Shown piece after piece: positions 34,076 to 46,978 of a stretch of 64,000 nt of DNA. Numbering within the stretch: position 1 is the stretch's first letter; every line of letters starts with the position of its first letter. The notes below the pieces were generated by a model. The model was not told the DNA's origin. It saw only the letters and a list, made by a program, of their open reading frames with translations, and ran no database searches. This DNA is from Symsagittifera roscoffensis (Eukaryota; Xenacoelomorpha; Acoela; Convolutidae), in NCBI RefSeq assembly GCF_963678635.1, contig NC_087069.1, positions 21,837,138-21,901,137 of the forward strand. The letters are read 5' to 3'. A program made the translations under genes and the position numbers.

Positions 34076-37000
34076 TGCTTGAAATTTTTTGTTTCTTGGG
34101 CTTTCTAAGAGAAATGGGATTGTCCAAATTTTTTTCTCTTGGTTGTTCTTTTTGTAAATTTTGATAAATATGTTTTGTGTTTGAGCATTGTGTTTCGTCT
34201 TTTTTATCGGGTTTAATTACCGTGTTAATCCCGTTTACTTCTTGTGTAGTTTGTGTAGTATCACTGGGTCCAATATAGTAATTGTGAGTGAGTTCCAATT
34301 GATTTTCATATATATGTGAGGTAAAAGGTAGTTCATATATGATAGGTTCATAGTCGTTTTCGACTGTTATCATATTTACAGAGATTATATTATCTGTATC
34401 ACTTTCTGTATCTGACGATTCACAATTTATATGATTTAGTTGTAGTTCGTTACTTCCTGTGTCATCAATACCTGGGGGTTCTGAAGTTGTTTCTTCATTC
34501 GTCTGCACTTGATTAATGTGTCTTTGATGTTTTGGTGTGCTACTTCTGTATCGATGTTTAGAATCAGGGTAACGGTTATTATTCCTGTGTGGTGACTGGG
34601 AATAATTTCTGTGTCGATTATTGTAACTTGAATTTCGATTTTGTGAATTTTTTCGTGATCTGTTTTGATAATTATTGTTTGATCTGTGATAGTTTGATCT
34701 TTTATATGAATTATTCCTTGATCGATTGTTCGGGTAATTCTGATTTCGATTGTTTGAATAACTTCTGTTTCTATTATGTTAAAAAAGTTTCTATTTCTGT
34801 TGTATGTTGAGTTTCTAGATTGATTATTGGAATAGTGTCTTTTCCTTGGGTTTGATTGGGAACTGGATCCAGATACAAATTTTGTTGTATTGGAACTCGA
34901 TCGTGAATAGTTATTTTGTTTATTTTGGCTATTCGATCGATTATATCTATTTTGTGAAAAACTTCGTTTATTTCCTCGTTCGGGTGATCTACCTCTATAA
35001 CTTGAGTTATATGGTGATTGATTCCTTGTGTAATTTGAATGGCATGGAAGTGGTTTTCCTGAACTGTTGTTAATATATATATTTTTGTTTGGTAGATTTT
35101 GGTCTTTTTCCATGTATTGATAGAATGATTTATTTGGTTCTTTGTACTTTTGAGGTTTATTCTGATTGTCTTGTTGTTTTTGTCTACATTCGGAAATACT
35201 GTGTCCGTATTGTCGGCAATAATTACACCACTTTTTGAAGGATGGTTTGCCTTTAAAACTTGGATGTTTTTCGTAGATATTTAGTATTTCAGTGATTTTT
35301 TCAATCAGGTATGTGTCTGATTCTTGTATGTTATTTATATGTGTAGTATTTGTTTCAATTCGATTAACATATTGTAGTTTTAGTTTTTCTGTTTCTTCGA
35401 GTTTCATTGTGATTTCTGCTTACTCTAGTTTATCTACTATTTTTCGAAAAACTAAATCCGGTTCTCGAATTGAGGAAAGATGAGATGCACTCTTTTTTAT
35501 AGCTATTTTCCTTAATTGAGGTGTTAATGTCATCAATAAAACTTCTGTCATTTTTGTGTTTTTGTAATCATGTGTATTAAGTGAATATGCTTTTCGAACT
35601 AGTGTTTTGATTCGTACTGCTAATTGTTTAATTGTTTCATTTAGTAGTCTGCGGATTTCGTTGCATAAAACTCTTTGATGTTGTTTGTTTCTTTCAGATT
35701 CAAACATTTTTGAAAATACTTGTGTGAATCTTTTCCAGTCTGATTTTATTTCTATGGGTAATACTGAAAACCATTTTTGAGCTGCGCCATCTAGGGTTGT
35801 TTGTATTAATGCTGTGCGTCTATGTATCCAATTTTGATGTAGTGGCGTATTAATTGGTTCGGGTCCTATATTTAAAATTAAATTTGCTGTTACTGCATTT
35901 AGATAATCTTCTACAGAATATTCAGGGTCTGTTTCTGTGAATACCATTAATGGTTTATTCGATGTTATTGATGATCGAACCATGAGGTATGGATTCATAG
36001 TCATCTGTAGTGATTCTGCGGCGTTTGGCATTAGTGAAAAATTTGAAAGTTGATTTTTTGTGATTTCATGTTGCTGAAGGTAATAGGGAAGCGGTATTTC
36101 ATTTTGAATTTGTGTTGGTTGATAAGAATGCATTACTATTAGGTTTTGTGGTTGTATTGGTTGAAAAGCTTGTGTGTTAAATGGATTTTGTGTATGCATT
36201 TGTTGTGGATTTTGTACATCTGTTGGGTTTTGTGGGTAAATTTTCATATTTGAGATGGTTGAGATTGTCACGGTCTCTGTGTGCGATATTCTTTAGTATA
36301 TGGTGGAAAAATATCGGGTTGGTGATAATCATCTTCATCAGATGATAAATAGTTTGTATTAAATGGTGTATGTTGTTCATTTTTATTTTGCTGAAAGAAT
36401 GGGTAATTTTCACTATAATCCTGTGTAGGTTGTGGATTATCTGGGAAATTTACTGAATTGGTCGATGTTTTTGGGGTTTTTGGGAGATTCCAATTTGGGA
36501 ACAAACGTGGTTTAAATTTTGTTTACTCTTTCGGGGAGGTTGGTTTGTTCTTGGTTTGTGAGCATAATTATAATTGTGTTCTGCAAAAGTGTTTCTTGTG
36601 AACGGTTTTCGTGTTTTTGACGGTATTGTCATTGGTCTATACGTTTGATAGTCCATATGTGAATATTTTGGAGCAACCGAAGGTTTTACGGTTGATTGTA
36701 AGGTTACCTGTGTTAGTGATGTATTTGTATTCCTTGGTGTTGTCAGATTGGGGTGTATTGGTGAAATACTCTGTTGTGTAGTTGTTGCTGTTATTTGGAC
36801 GATTTCTTCATTTATGAAGTGTGATGGTGTTTGAATATCTTGTTGTGTAAGATTTCTGGTTCCATTAAGGTTTTCATTATGTATGACTGTCGAATTTAAA
36901 CTGTTATTTCGTGTATCAGGTAAAAATGTATTATAATCCAATGGTGTTGCATCAATGGTTAATGTTACTACTTTTACATAATCTCTGTGAAAAGATATTG

Positions 37001-37798
37001 TACTTATTGCTTGACTCGAGATGGCTTGTGGGATATTTAGAAATGCTGGATGAGACCAGTCAGGGTCCCAAACGTAATCTGATTGTTCTGAAAGAACAGT
37101 GTCGTCATTGGTATTTTGAGGTCTGAAAATTTTTCTTGCTTGTGAAATTAAATCTAAATTGTGGGTGAAATAATCAATTATAAACCATGCTAAAATCTTT
37201 TGTAAATCATCTTTAGTGTTTTGTGAAACATCTTCTTTAGTGAAATTTTTGCGAATTATATGTAGAAATGTTGAAAAAACGGCGATTTCATTTCGTACTT
37301 TTGTATGTTTGGATGTTTCGGTTGGTGATATACTTTGAACTTCTGTTTTTTCTAATATAGATATATAACTATGAATTACTGCAAAAACTTCGTTAGTGAA
37401 TATGGAGTTTGCTCTTTGTGAATTATGATTTTGTATGCTTTTGATATATTCTATGAGTATATTTGAAAACTCTAATTCAATATTGTCTCTTTGAATTACA
37501 TATTTACGATGGGCTGTATTTGGTGTGCTGAATTCTATGGTGTAGATTCCATTTTGTTGTATTAGATTACAAATAACTTTCAAATAATGTGTTGCATGTC
37601 TTTCAAATAATGTTCAATAATTTGTCTTTTGATTTTTACATCTGGGAATTCTGCTTTGCATGGGCTGATTCCTGGTTCAAACAAATTTACGAGTAAATTC
37701 TTGCAAAAATCGTGTTGTCCTCTATCATCGAGTGAATCTATAAGAAAGGGAAAAACTGCTTCTTCATCTGGACTTTCGTCATTTTGAGTGTGGCTCAT
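34065..37798 (-). pseudogene. gag: Gag of element B, with long N-terminal region
   Basis: Starts at ATG 37798 (MSHTQNDESPDEEAVFPF). ORFs 37798-37580 and 37583-36450 form one N-terminal region of about 440 residues. The shift between them is caused by a 22-bp tandem duplication around CATTATTTGAAAG (about 37584-37618). The capsid-like domain is in ORF 36271-35420 (PLMVFTETDPEYSVEDYL, WIHRRTALIQTTLDGAAQKW). The CCHC knuckle CNYCRQYGHSISEC (35186-35227) and Asn/Ser/Arg-rich tail are in ORF 35407-34436. ORF 34508-34065 is an acidic region leading to protease. The N-terminal part has no recognised fold. Confidence 0.8.
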
Positions 37799-37840
37799 TT
37801 TTTCGTTTGATGACTGTTAATATATAAGTATCGATGAGTC

Positions 37841-38230
37841 TAATTGGTTGATTCCAATTATACAGGTGTACTGGTTTGTGTTTATAATGCTTTTTTATTC
37901 TTCTTTTTCCTCTTTTTGATGAATTTGAAGTTGTTTCTGAGTCGGAAAAATATAATGGATCATGAATGGTACAATTTTTATCTATTGGTTCTTTTAATTT
38001 GTATAGTTCGTCTAAACTGTTGACTTCTGATTCAGAAAATGCGTTTCTGTTTTTTGAAAATCTTTTTCGTGTGATTTGCCTTTGTTTGTTTATAATTTTC
38101 CTTTTTATTGTTTGTCGTTTTGTTCTAATGTATCAAACTGTTTGTGTATGAGGTGTGATTACAAGATCGTATTTTTTGTTTTATCTATTTCACAATTGTT
38201 TCCTTAATTTTTGAATGACATAAGGTTTAG
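37841..38230 (-). pseudogene. Small basic protein ORF (ORF-B) of element B
   Basis: Counterpart of 4050-4388. The basic patches and the segment encoding RNAFSESEV are readable on the minus strand near 38025-38110. The start region differs and small indels break the frame. It lies upstream of Gag as in element A. Confidence 0.45.
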
Positions 38231-38880
38231 GATGAGGGATGCAAGAAGTTGTTAGTTAATTCTATTTCCTTAGACTGTCAGTCCTTACGATTTTTTGGTT
38301 AGCTTAACTTGGGTCTTTTTGTTCAGGGTTGGAGAGAAAAGTATACCAATTCCGGAGAATGATGTTCTACTTTCTCGTGGCTAGTCTAAGTTCAGGTGTT
38401 ACCTTACTTAATCTTACTTAGGGGTAGTGATTGTGTTCAAGGGTTGGAGAATAGTACATCGATCCACAAGGTTCAGGTATAATTAGAACGCAAGCAGTTC
38501 GCTAGATACTTTTTTAAACTTACTAAATCTAAGATCTATCCTGGGTCTGGTAAGAGGAGAGTTCAAGTGAAGGATGAATAATCGAAGTTCTTCACTGTTC
38601 ATCTTAATTTGAATGGTTAGTTTTATTGAAAAAATTCTATTAGTCCTGCGTCTTTTGAAAAGGTTGGATAGTGAATCGACGTTTGAGGTCGTTAGACACT
38701 TGCTAAGTGGGTGGGGGAGAACAAAATTGTTCTTTTTGATCCAAGGATAGGCTTTGATGATCAGGTTTTGAATTTAGTAAGATAGAAAATTTATAAAGAT
38801 CCAAGCATAAGCCTTGATGATCTGATTTTTAAATTTAAGTGAATTTTTAAGTTTAAAATGGTTTAATTTTATTACTTCAT
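38231..38880 (-). other. Truncated leader of element B
   Basis: Homologous to about 3380-4040 of element A. It retains the duplicated TCATCAAGGCTT-type motif (about 38739-38765 and 38790-38822) and a GTAAG-containing stretch near 38400. Homology ends here, and no LTR follows. Confidence 0.6.
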
Positions 38881-41800
38881 ATGATTGTTCATCCCGTTAC
38901 TTCATATGATTGGATGTTTCCAACCTTTAATCTCCCTACACTGCACTGACCCTGCTTCCCTCCCATGCTGGCATCATAGCTACAGCCTCAGCTATTGCAC
39001 TTTCTCAAGCCTGCTCAAGCATTACTATAGCTTAATCGTGGATAGATACTTTATGCGCTTAACGGTTGCAAAAAAAATTTAACTATGGCGAAATTTGTGT
39101 CACATGTTTTTAAATATAGCAAATATAAATGCTGAAGGTATAATTTTTTGATAATTTTGCAAAAGAGAGTGTAAGATTGAAATGAAATGTAGTAGAACAA
39201 AAGCGAGCTAAGTCTCCAAATTAATTTGACGAAAAAACTACGTTCTTCTGTTCATCAACGATCTTTTATTTGCTTTTTGATTTCATTCAAAAATCATTCT
39301 TGTTTCACTGTTTTATTCGAAAAACTTTTTTATCTGTATAGTCTAACTCAAGCTAAAATCCTACATATTTTTGAAGGCGTCAATCCCTATTAAAAATATA
39401 GATAGTTTATGCAAAAATTACTTGAATCAGTTTCAATTGTTATCCAAAAATTCAAGGCTTAACTCAATAGGACCAAGATGTTATATGTTTTCAAATTGAA
39501 TCCGTTTCCACTTCTGGTTTATGATGTATTCTTTGTTCACTTTCTGGTTTGCAATATGCACTATTAGGAGCCACTGCTAACCCTAAACCTGAAATTTTCA
39601 TTTTGAAACAATAATATGTTTAAGCAAACTCTTTGATTCACGGTTTTAAGCAAGTAGTTCACCCATATTTAACTATTTTTTTAAAAAAGTGAATCAGTAT
39701 TTGCACTGTTCATAACAAAGCATGGTTTTTCTGAGGATATATATTTTTTTATATATCATTATTAATTAATTTTTTTTCTAAATCTACAATTTTCTATGTG
39801 AGAAATAAGCTTCTCGAAGGGTTTCAATACCCATGTTATGTTTCTGTGACACTAGTCCTCAAGACTTGAAGTTACTCAAAACTCTAATCAAATCAATGCA
39901 AATTCACACTTATTAGCTTCATAATTATAGATCATTGAAATTCACTCATTTTTTTAAAAAATCTTGGTACTAAGTTTTTAGATAGGAAAGAAGACGATTC
40001 TGAACATTACTAAAATTTTTTAATTATATTTTTGATTTAGCCAAGTTAATAACTATAAAAAACAATAAAAACCTTACAATAGTTAATACGCATAAGCTTT
40101 TCGTGAGTTCGAGCAGGTAAGCTAAAAAACAATTTGATTGCTCGCCAGAATTTCTTTATTCAGCAAACAATACACTAGTCCAAATAAAACATATCAGTGA
40201 AACTGATTATAAAATTGAGTAACTAGAAAAAAATAATTATAGCATTATCACAGCCTTGGTGTAAAATAGCTCGACAATCTATTTAATGGCTTGAGCGTAA
40301 AATTTTCAGAAGATGTTTGAAAAAATCGATCGGCCTAAAATACACTAAAGTGCTTTTCAACAGTCATTGTTCGGACTTTTTCCAGATTTGGGATCGTGTA
40401 AGACTTATGAAACTTATTTAGCAAAAACTTTTAGGCTCACTGCAAAGTTTTTGGGATGAAAAAAAAACACTTGAAGTATTTTTCGCTGCCATCAAAATTA
40501 GTTAGTATTGGCACCGAACACTTGCCCAGATTTTCAGATCTAAATTGAATGAATTAGTTTAAAAAATGCTGCAAATAAAACAAAAAACTGCGATCTCTTC
40601 AAAAAGTTTTGCATGCAGAGTGTGTGAGTGATATTAACACCCCCCCCCCCCCCCCCCCCTCATTGGCATTCTACTGATGTCCAAAAACGGCGAAAACGTT
40701 CATATCGCAAGATATATACGCAGTGATTTGTTATCTATATCTGGTTAATTGGGTTCGGTATGATCGGCCCTGTTCCTTTTTTGAAAGATTTTCGCCGCAT
40801 TGAAAGAGTAGTTTTTTCAAAATCGAACTCATAAAGTTTCCGATAGACTCGATATGATCTGATTCTAACCTAATCAACTCCGATTTCTTTCGTCAACTAG
40901 GCCATTAATTGGACTGGCAAGAAAACCGAAGTGTTTCAAATTAAAAATTGTAGAAAAAATTGCTTTCTTGTACATTCACGTAACGTAGCGAAACCTGAAA
41001 AGTCAATTTGAGATGATAAAAAACTTGTTTAGTTTGATACAAAAGACCAGTTTACAAAATGAGTTTAAGTCGACTCTAGAGCGAATAAAAATCCATCGTT
41101 GTCAACCTTTTTAGTTTAATTTTTGTACAAAATTTAGAAACCAAAAGTGATTAAAATAGGTGGAAATTACTTCGATTATACCGAATATCTAAAATGTTTT
41201 CTTCGAAAATGGAATATTCTAATTTGATTTCTAATTTGCCGAAAACACTTGCGCCTAGACCGTTGATAATGAAAACAATATAACAAAATCGTTGCGTAAG
41301 TTCAGTTATCATCGCCGCATTGCTCTCACTTGCGACTCGTGAGTGATCTCGCTTAGAGACCCTTGCAGATTGCATATGCAGATTGCGTACATCCTATTTG
41401 CCACATTGCGTTAACTCTCCTTCTGGACGTCTTTCTAGAGATTGGATCACCCTCTCTCGACTTCCTTTCTCGTCACTCACAAGTTTAAGAAGCACTTCAG
41501 TCGGTCCAAGCCAGAAATGTGACGGTTCTGTAAGACACAAACAAACGTAAATGAAATTATGTATTAATTTTTTTTTTTTAGAAATTGATGTTTTGGTTGA
41601 TGTTTTTAGTTGATGCTGAAAGTTTGACCAAATAATCGCGGTTTTTCTTTGCGAGCACTCTTCCTCAAAACCAGCAAATACTGGCGCTAATGTAGAATTT
41701 ATAAAAAAAAATGGAGATGCTCATACACAAAACTGGATTAGGTAAGTAAGTAACTAGCAAAGATGGCAACAATTGGGCAGCCACGGTGTCAAACCAGTGA

Positions 41801-44700
41801 CGGAGGGGGCGTAACCCCATCCCTCAAAATTTAATACAAAAAAGAGAGTAGTTTTCAACAACGGAATATTTTGTCTATACCTTACAAAAAAAATTGAGCT
41901 TTGAAACTTCAAAGATCATAAAGAAGCCTTCTTATTTTTCCCAACAGAAAAAAAATTCCGTGAATGCCCGCACCGAAATTCTTTGAATGAAATTCGATTT
42001 TATTGTATTGTTTTTGATTTTATTTTGTCATTATCATTATATTGTCATAATCCATTATTATTACAAGTTTAGACCAAGGAATCGAGTACATTGCCTAAAA
42101 TATGTGCTTAATCGATTTGATTAATTCGTAGGTTGCCCTTAAAATCTATAGCTTGCAGTAAAAAACTATCAGTTAGTGATTCTAGCTTTCTATTACGTCT
42201 ATAAGATTTTTAAAAGTTTACTCACAAAATTGAGAGCTTGATACAAAGTTTGCAATGAAGGAAGATAGATAATCATATATTTTCCTTTCAAGAACAATAC
42301 TTTTCCCCGTGTGGTTTTTCCCGCAATTTGATTATTCCGAAAAATTATCATTGTGAGCTTGATTAATATTTCCTGGTTTTCTGAAGGTTGCGTTAGTTTT
42401 GTATGCAGTTCTCTTTTCATATTATTTTAGAGTTCCAAGCAAAATGATGTGCTTGATATCTAAACTGACGAATATTTGTTGAGTGTGCTCTCCCAAAACC
42501 CTGAACGGCTCTGAAAATCAAATCATATGTGTTACAAAGAGATAGATTGTGCTCCTAGTAACGAAGAAAGTATGGCAATTATCCTGGTTCAACCAATTTG
42601 GAACGATTTTAAAGACGGATTACATCTCCGCTCACGCAATACTAGCATAAAAAATTACCCTTTAATTGTCCTGAATGGGCCATATTGGCAATTTTTAAGC
42701 CCTCGTGGTTTTAGAAACAACATCACAGGTGGAATTTGTTTTTGAATTAGCGCTGGAAACAACAATATCTTTCAGTGAAAAATAAAAAAAACGCCAAAAT
42801 GACCAGTTAAAAAGTCAAACATTTTTTGAAGAGTTTTTTTTAGCTTGAAAACTTGAAACAGGTGGAAAAGTGCGGTTGTTTTTTTTATCACGTTTACTTT
42901 ACCGATGCAGTTGTTATTTTATACCAAATTTCTGTCAGTTTTGCACATTCTCTTCAAATTTGAAGTCAAACAAACCATTATTTATGAAATTAGAAAGTTT
43001 ATTAAAAAACAATTTATTTGAAACAGCCAGTTAGTTTTTTTGCTCATTATGAACGCAACAATTTGTTTATGGTTGACCAACCTTAAATGCAAAATGTTGC
43101 GATAAATATAATCATCTTTTGGGCTAAGATTTAATTTTATTCTTTTATTTTCATACACCATCCCATGCATTCTATACTATTGAAAACTTGAAAAAAAAAT
43201 TTCTCTAATATTTGAGAATCTTTGAGTTTTTTTTAAACATCTGCCGAACAGTTTTTTACACTAATTGCAAAAAGATGCAGTTGTTTTTTTTCCCATATAA
43301 TTCTTTGGTTGTTAATTAAAAGTAACGATCGAAATAGATTTTGACCAATTTTGCTGTTTCTGCAGATTTTATGCAGGTTTTACAAGTTTCTTAGAGTCAA
43401 CATAGAGGAAATGAAAATGAAATCTTAACAGAGAGTTTTTTTTTGTTTTTGGCCGGAAAAAAATTATGACAATAATTTATATATGAACTTTCTGCACCAA
43501 TATTGAACTTTTCTGAATAGCTTTTTTAAGACAAAAATTGTTTTAACTTTGTATATAGTATCGCTTCAATTTAAAGATTGAAGCTTTCTGGGTATGTTTT
43601 TCTTATTTTTCACAGAATCACGAACAGAACTTGAATTGATCACAAAGTTTAGTAGCTATATGATATTCTAGTTGTCTAATAAGCTGCATGTACTGATAAA
43701 ATAAGCTTTTTTTTCAATACAGATGATGGAGTGATACAAACTGAAGTGATATAAAATTGAATTACTCTGTTACAAAGGGCAGTTTTCGAAATCAATATTA
43801 ATAGTTTTTAGAACGAGGAAATCGATTTTTGGCACTTTTTTTGATTTCTTTTCGATATGTATCTTCGAAGAAAAATTGATTTGAATGAGTGTCAATTTCA
43901 ATCACCACGGTAACCTTCAAAATTTCAAAATCCTCGAAGAAATCCGTAAATTTGAAAAAATTCTCCTTGAGGGACCCTAGCTATCTGTCGATGTGATGGA
44001 GGTTTTTCTTGAGTGCAGAACTTTATGCAAAAAATTCAAAAAAAAAAAATAATTTTACTTAAAGATTTTTATGGAGACTTAAGTTTTTCACTACTCTACA
44101 AAACTTCAGTAAAATTTTTTGAAAACCGTTTTTTTTAATCAATCAATCAATCAAATTCTTTCCTTCCGTGAAGTTCCGTTTAAGTCCATTCCAATTCGAT
44201 TTACTTATATAAAAGAATCAATCTGAGTCGTTTCCATGACGTAACTTATCTGAAGAAAATGAATTCTACCTAGAGAGTTTAGAGAGAAAAGAGAGTTTAA
44301 TTTCCAAGAACAGCGAGTTCGATATACAATTTGCAATCAAGTAACTATAGTTAGTTGAGGATTTTTGTCCTTATCTGGTGTATAATCTAGAACCACTTTT
44401 CCTTGTTATTGAAAACCTTTGTTTACGAATGCACCTCAAAAACTGTGGGTTTTTCAATCTTTAATTAGAGTTTTTTGATAATTAAGCAACATTTGGATGA
44501 AGTATTGACATGCTTTATTGTACTTGGTTTCGTATGTCACAAATTATGTAAAAGAACCAGATCAATCATTCCAAAAAATTGGTGGTTAGTGATTGTTTTT
44601 TTTTGGAATTAGTCGGAATTTAGTGCACTGATTTTTTCGCAAATTTCCTGAGAAGAAAAACAAAAAGGTCGCAAATTTTAGGTCCCAAGCTAACCAAATA
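38881..44700. other. 5.8-kb AT-rich region without recognised genes
   Basis: Dominated by A and T runs. ORFs are all short (74 codons or fewer) and without recognisable motifs. Noted items: a 20-C run at 40640-40659, a short tandem GCAGATTGCATAT-type repeat near 41363-41385, and an (AATC)n microsatellite at about 44139-44157. Probably noncoding host DNA or decayed repeats. Confidence 0.55.
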
Positions 44701-44768
44701 TTATATAACTGAGATTGGACTCCAGGATAACTGGCGCGGACTCCAGTTGGTAAAGACTTCGTGACGAC

Positions 44769-45312
44769 ATGGATAAGAGGAGGTCATGTGCGAATTGTGG
44801 TTCGATGCAACACTATGTTTCCGCCTGTTCTACTTACAAGCAGAACATGAAAGCGATAGGCTACTTTCTCGATGACGTTGATGCGACCGACGAGTGACCA
44901 CGAAGAGTGTGTGAGAGGACTCATAATGAAGTATGGACCAAGGTGCTTCTCCTGCAATTTGGAGGGACACTTCAAGTCGGATTGCACGCAGTTTTGAGAT
45001 GCATTGGCGGACGCGAAACATCCCCGCCATAAAGAGGCGCTTTCGGGCTTCAAAGCCAGCCGAGCACTTCTGATGAATGAAGCTGAGTCTCGGGGAAAAG
45101 AGACTACACCAAAAACATTTACGACAAAGAAGGTCAAGATCTAGCCTGATGAGGTGATAGCCTCGAGCCTGGAGGCCGAGTCGGCCGGCCCGCTCAAGGT
45201 GGATTATGGCTTAGCGGCACGGAGAGCATTACAGAATGTCCAGCAGGAGCTAGCCATGAAGGAAGTTGAGCAGTGGGTAAGGTCGGAACTAGAAAGCACA
45301 AATCTTCGGTAA
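44769..45312 (+). pseudogene. Nucleocapsid-type zinc-knuckle region of element C
   Basis: From ATG 44769, a CCHC knuckle CANCGSMQHYVSAC and, after a frame change near 44895, a second one CFSCNLEGHFKSDC (about 44957-45000). A Lys/Ala-rich helical stretch follows. Two knuckles in tandem are typical of Gag nucleocapsid. No capsid domain is seen upstream, so Gag is either truncated at its 5' end or the capsid lies elsewhere. Three or more stops are present. Confidence 0.7.
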
Positions 45313-45327
45313 AAAATTCACATTCTT

Positions 45328-46416
45328 GTGAAAACAACGAAAGGAGAGGACAAACAGGAACCCAGAAAACGGGGACTAAAGCTAAACGTTATATCGGGTA
45401 AAACCTTTGGCATGACGAAAGAAGGAACGAAGATAATGTCCATTATTTCTGTCGCAGGGCACCAGGTGGTCAAGAACTTGAGTGAACAGTCCGAGATCAC
45501 CCTGGTACACCTGGACATTTATGCGGACTACCTGAGGGAGAAGGATCCCAAGCGGGACTCCAGGGCCTTGCGAGCGCTGCTCACGACGGGAGGTCCAAGA
45601 CTAATCAGAGTAGATGGACATTACATTGAACTCCATGGCCCATATCCGATTCTAATGAATGTGGACGGCATTAACATCTACACGAAGGCTCATGTGACTG
45701 ATGCAAGTGATCAAGTAGGCCGGATATACATTGGTCGAGAAGAGCTGAAAGTGCGACGAGTCGGCATAAACGCCATGTTTGATCAGTATGCGGTTCACAT
45801 AGGTTGCGAAGCCGATCTGGCAACACATGTGCTGGATGTGCAGGGCAGACAATTTTCAGTAAAGGGACGGTTAGACACCGAAGCAGTGGTCAGCGTCATG
45901 CCAGTCAGCACCTGGACTGATATGGGCTTCGACAGGTCGGATCTGATATCGACAAACATCAGACTGGCAGCTGCCAATCAGGGAGCAATCTATGTGACAG
46001 GATGGACCCCGATTATATCACTGCAGCTTGGAGGAATACACTTTGGAAATAGCTTGGAGGAAGAAAATTTGGACGAATCCGGTCAATTCATCCTGGGGAG
46101 GGACTTCGTACGCAACTTTGATGTCACGATCGACCTCAACGACGGGTTGATCAGGATCAAAGATCCTGAGAGGAAGTATGAAAAGAAACCTCCTAATAAG
46201 ATCTTAACTAACCAGGACAAGGTGCCAGATTTTCTGGATCGGAAAGCTAGATTGAAGCCAAACCAAGTCGTAAAAGCGACGTTTAGGATGATGAACTTGA
46301 ATGAACTCAGTAATGACAGACAGGTGTGTCTGGTACCAAATCCAAACAGTAAGAGCTCGGCTTTTTTAGGAAGAAGCTTCTCACTCACTCAGAGCGGACT
46401 GTGTGTGAGTGTGTAG
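45328..46416 (+). pseudogene. Protease-containing Pol N-terminus of element C
   Basis: A 362-codon open frame. Residues about 175-275 look like a retropepsin: GRLDTEAVVSVMP (Asp codon 45874-45876), a strand-rich middle, and ILGRDFVRNFDVTID near the end. In this family the active-site triad is normally DTG or DSG; here it is DTE at residues 183-185, a single-residue change expected to abolish activity. The N-terminal half, with HLDIYADYL and ALLTTGGPRLIRVDG, has no assigned fold. The frame continues in a new phase into RT. Confidence 0.75.
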
Positions 46417-46429
46417 TTGAACACAGAAG

Positions 46430-46978
46430 CAACCACAGTGATAATACAGAGAAAATCAGATGCGTGCAGGAAAGAAATCGAGATGTTAATGGAGTACGAC
46501 ATGATCGAGCCGTCGAAGTCCCAGTGGGCTTGTGGCGTGGTCATGGCTAAAAAGAAAGGGGCAACTCAGGTTTTGTTGTGACTTCCGTTACTTGAACGCA
46601 GTGACGATAAAGGACGCATACCCCATTCGCCGCATCGAAGAGAGCCTCTCCAAGTTAGGGGACGCGAAGTTCTTCGCGATATTGGATTTGGGCTCTGCGT
46701 TCTGGCAAGTGCCAATCAGAAAGCACGATCATGAGAAAACGGGCTTCGCGTGCGAGCTGGGATTGTTCCAGTGGAAGAGAATACCGTTCGGATTGTGCAA
46801 CGCGACCGCCAGATACCAGCGACTGATGGCCAAGGCACTCACAAGTGTGACAAAGAAATACGGGAACCTCATCATGTGTTATGTCGATGATGTTGTTATA
46901 GCAACACCAACCCCAGTGGATCATATAGAGAGGTTGGATGAGGTGTTTACTTTCATGAAACAGGCGGTGTGAGACCGG
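46430..46978 (+). pseudogene. Reverse transcriptase domain of element C
   Basis: Fingers EYDMIEPSKSQWACGVV in one frame, then ORF 46532-46972. This has LRFCCDFRYLNAVTIKDAYP, the motif A region FFAILDLGSAFWQVPI (catalytic Asp of LDL), IPFGLCNATARYQRLM and motif C CYVDDVVIATPT (YVDD at 46880-46891). All core RT motifs are intact in one frame. At 46972 the frame stops and about 100 bp of the expected thumb appear to be missing, since the next readable block, PDPEAVEAV-like, follows at once. Confidence 0.9.

Larger units (their letters stand above)
21403..38880 (-). mobile_element. Element B: 5'-truncated copy of the same LTR retrotransposon family
   Basis: Runs on the minus strand with the same order as element A: leader remnant, ORF-B, Gag, PR, RT, RNase H, IN, ORF-TM1, ORF-TM2, ORF-P, envelope, ORF-L, mini-intron, terminal frame, 3' LTR. 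Homology fades near 38850-38880, which corresponds to the element A leader at about 3370-3420. No 5' LTR or primer-binding site is present to the right. Protein similarity to element A is high but clearly below identity, so these are separate old insertions and not a recent duplication. About 370 bp of RT are deleted, and many single-base indels are present. Confidence 0.9.

Noticed and set aside
40640-40659. Run of 20 C
   Set aside because: A homopolymer tract; could be genuine or a sequencing/assembly error. No function suggested.
41340-41500. Short repeats near GCAGATTGCATATGCAGATTGCG as a CRISPR-like or satellite array
   Set aside because: Only two short copies, no spacers and no array structure.
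42527-42745. 72-codon ORF in the AT-rich region
   Set aside because: No motif, no neighbours and no splice context; length within chance expectation.
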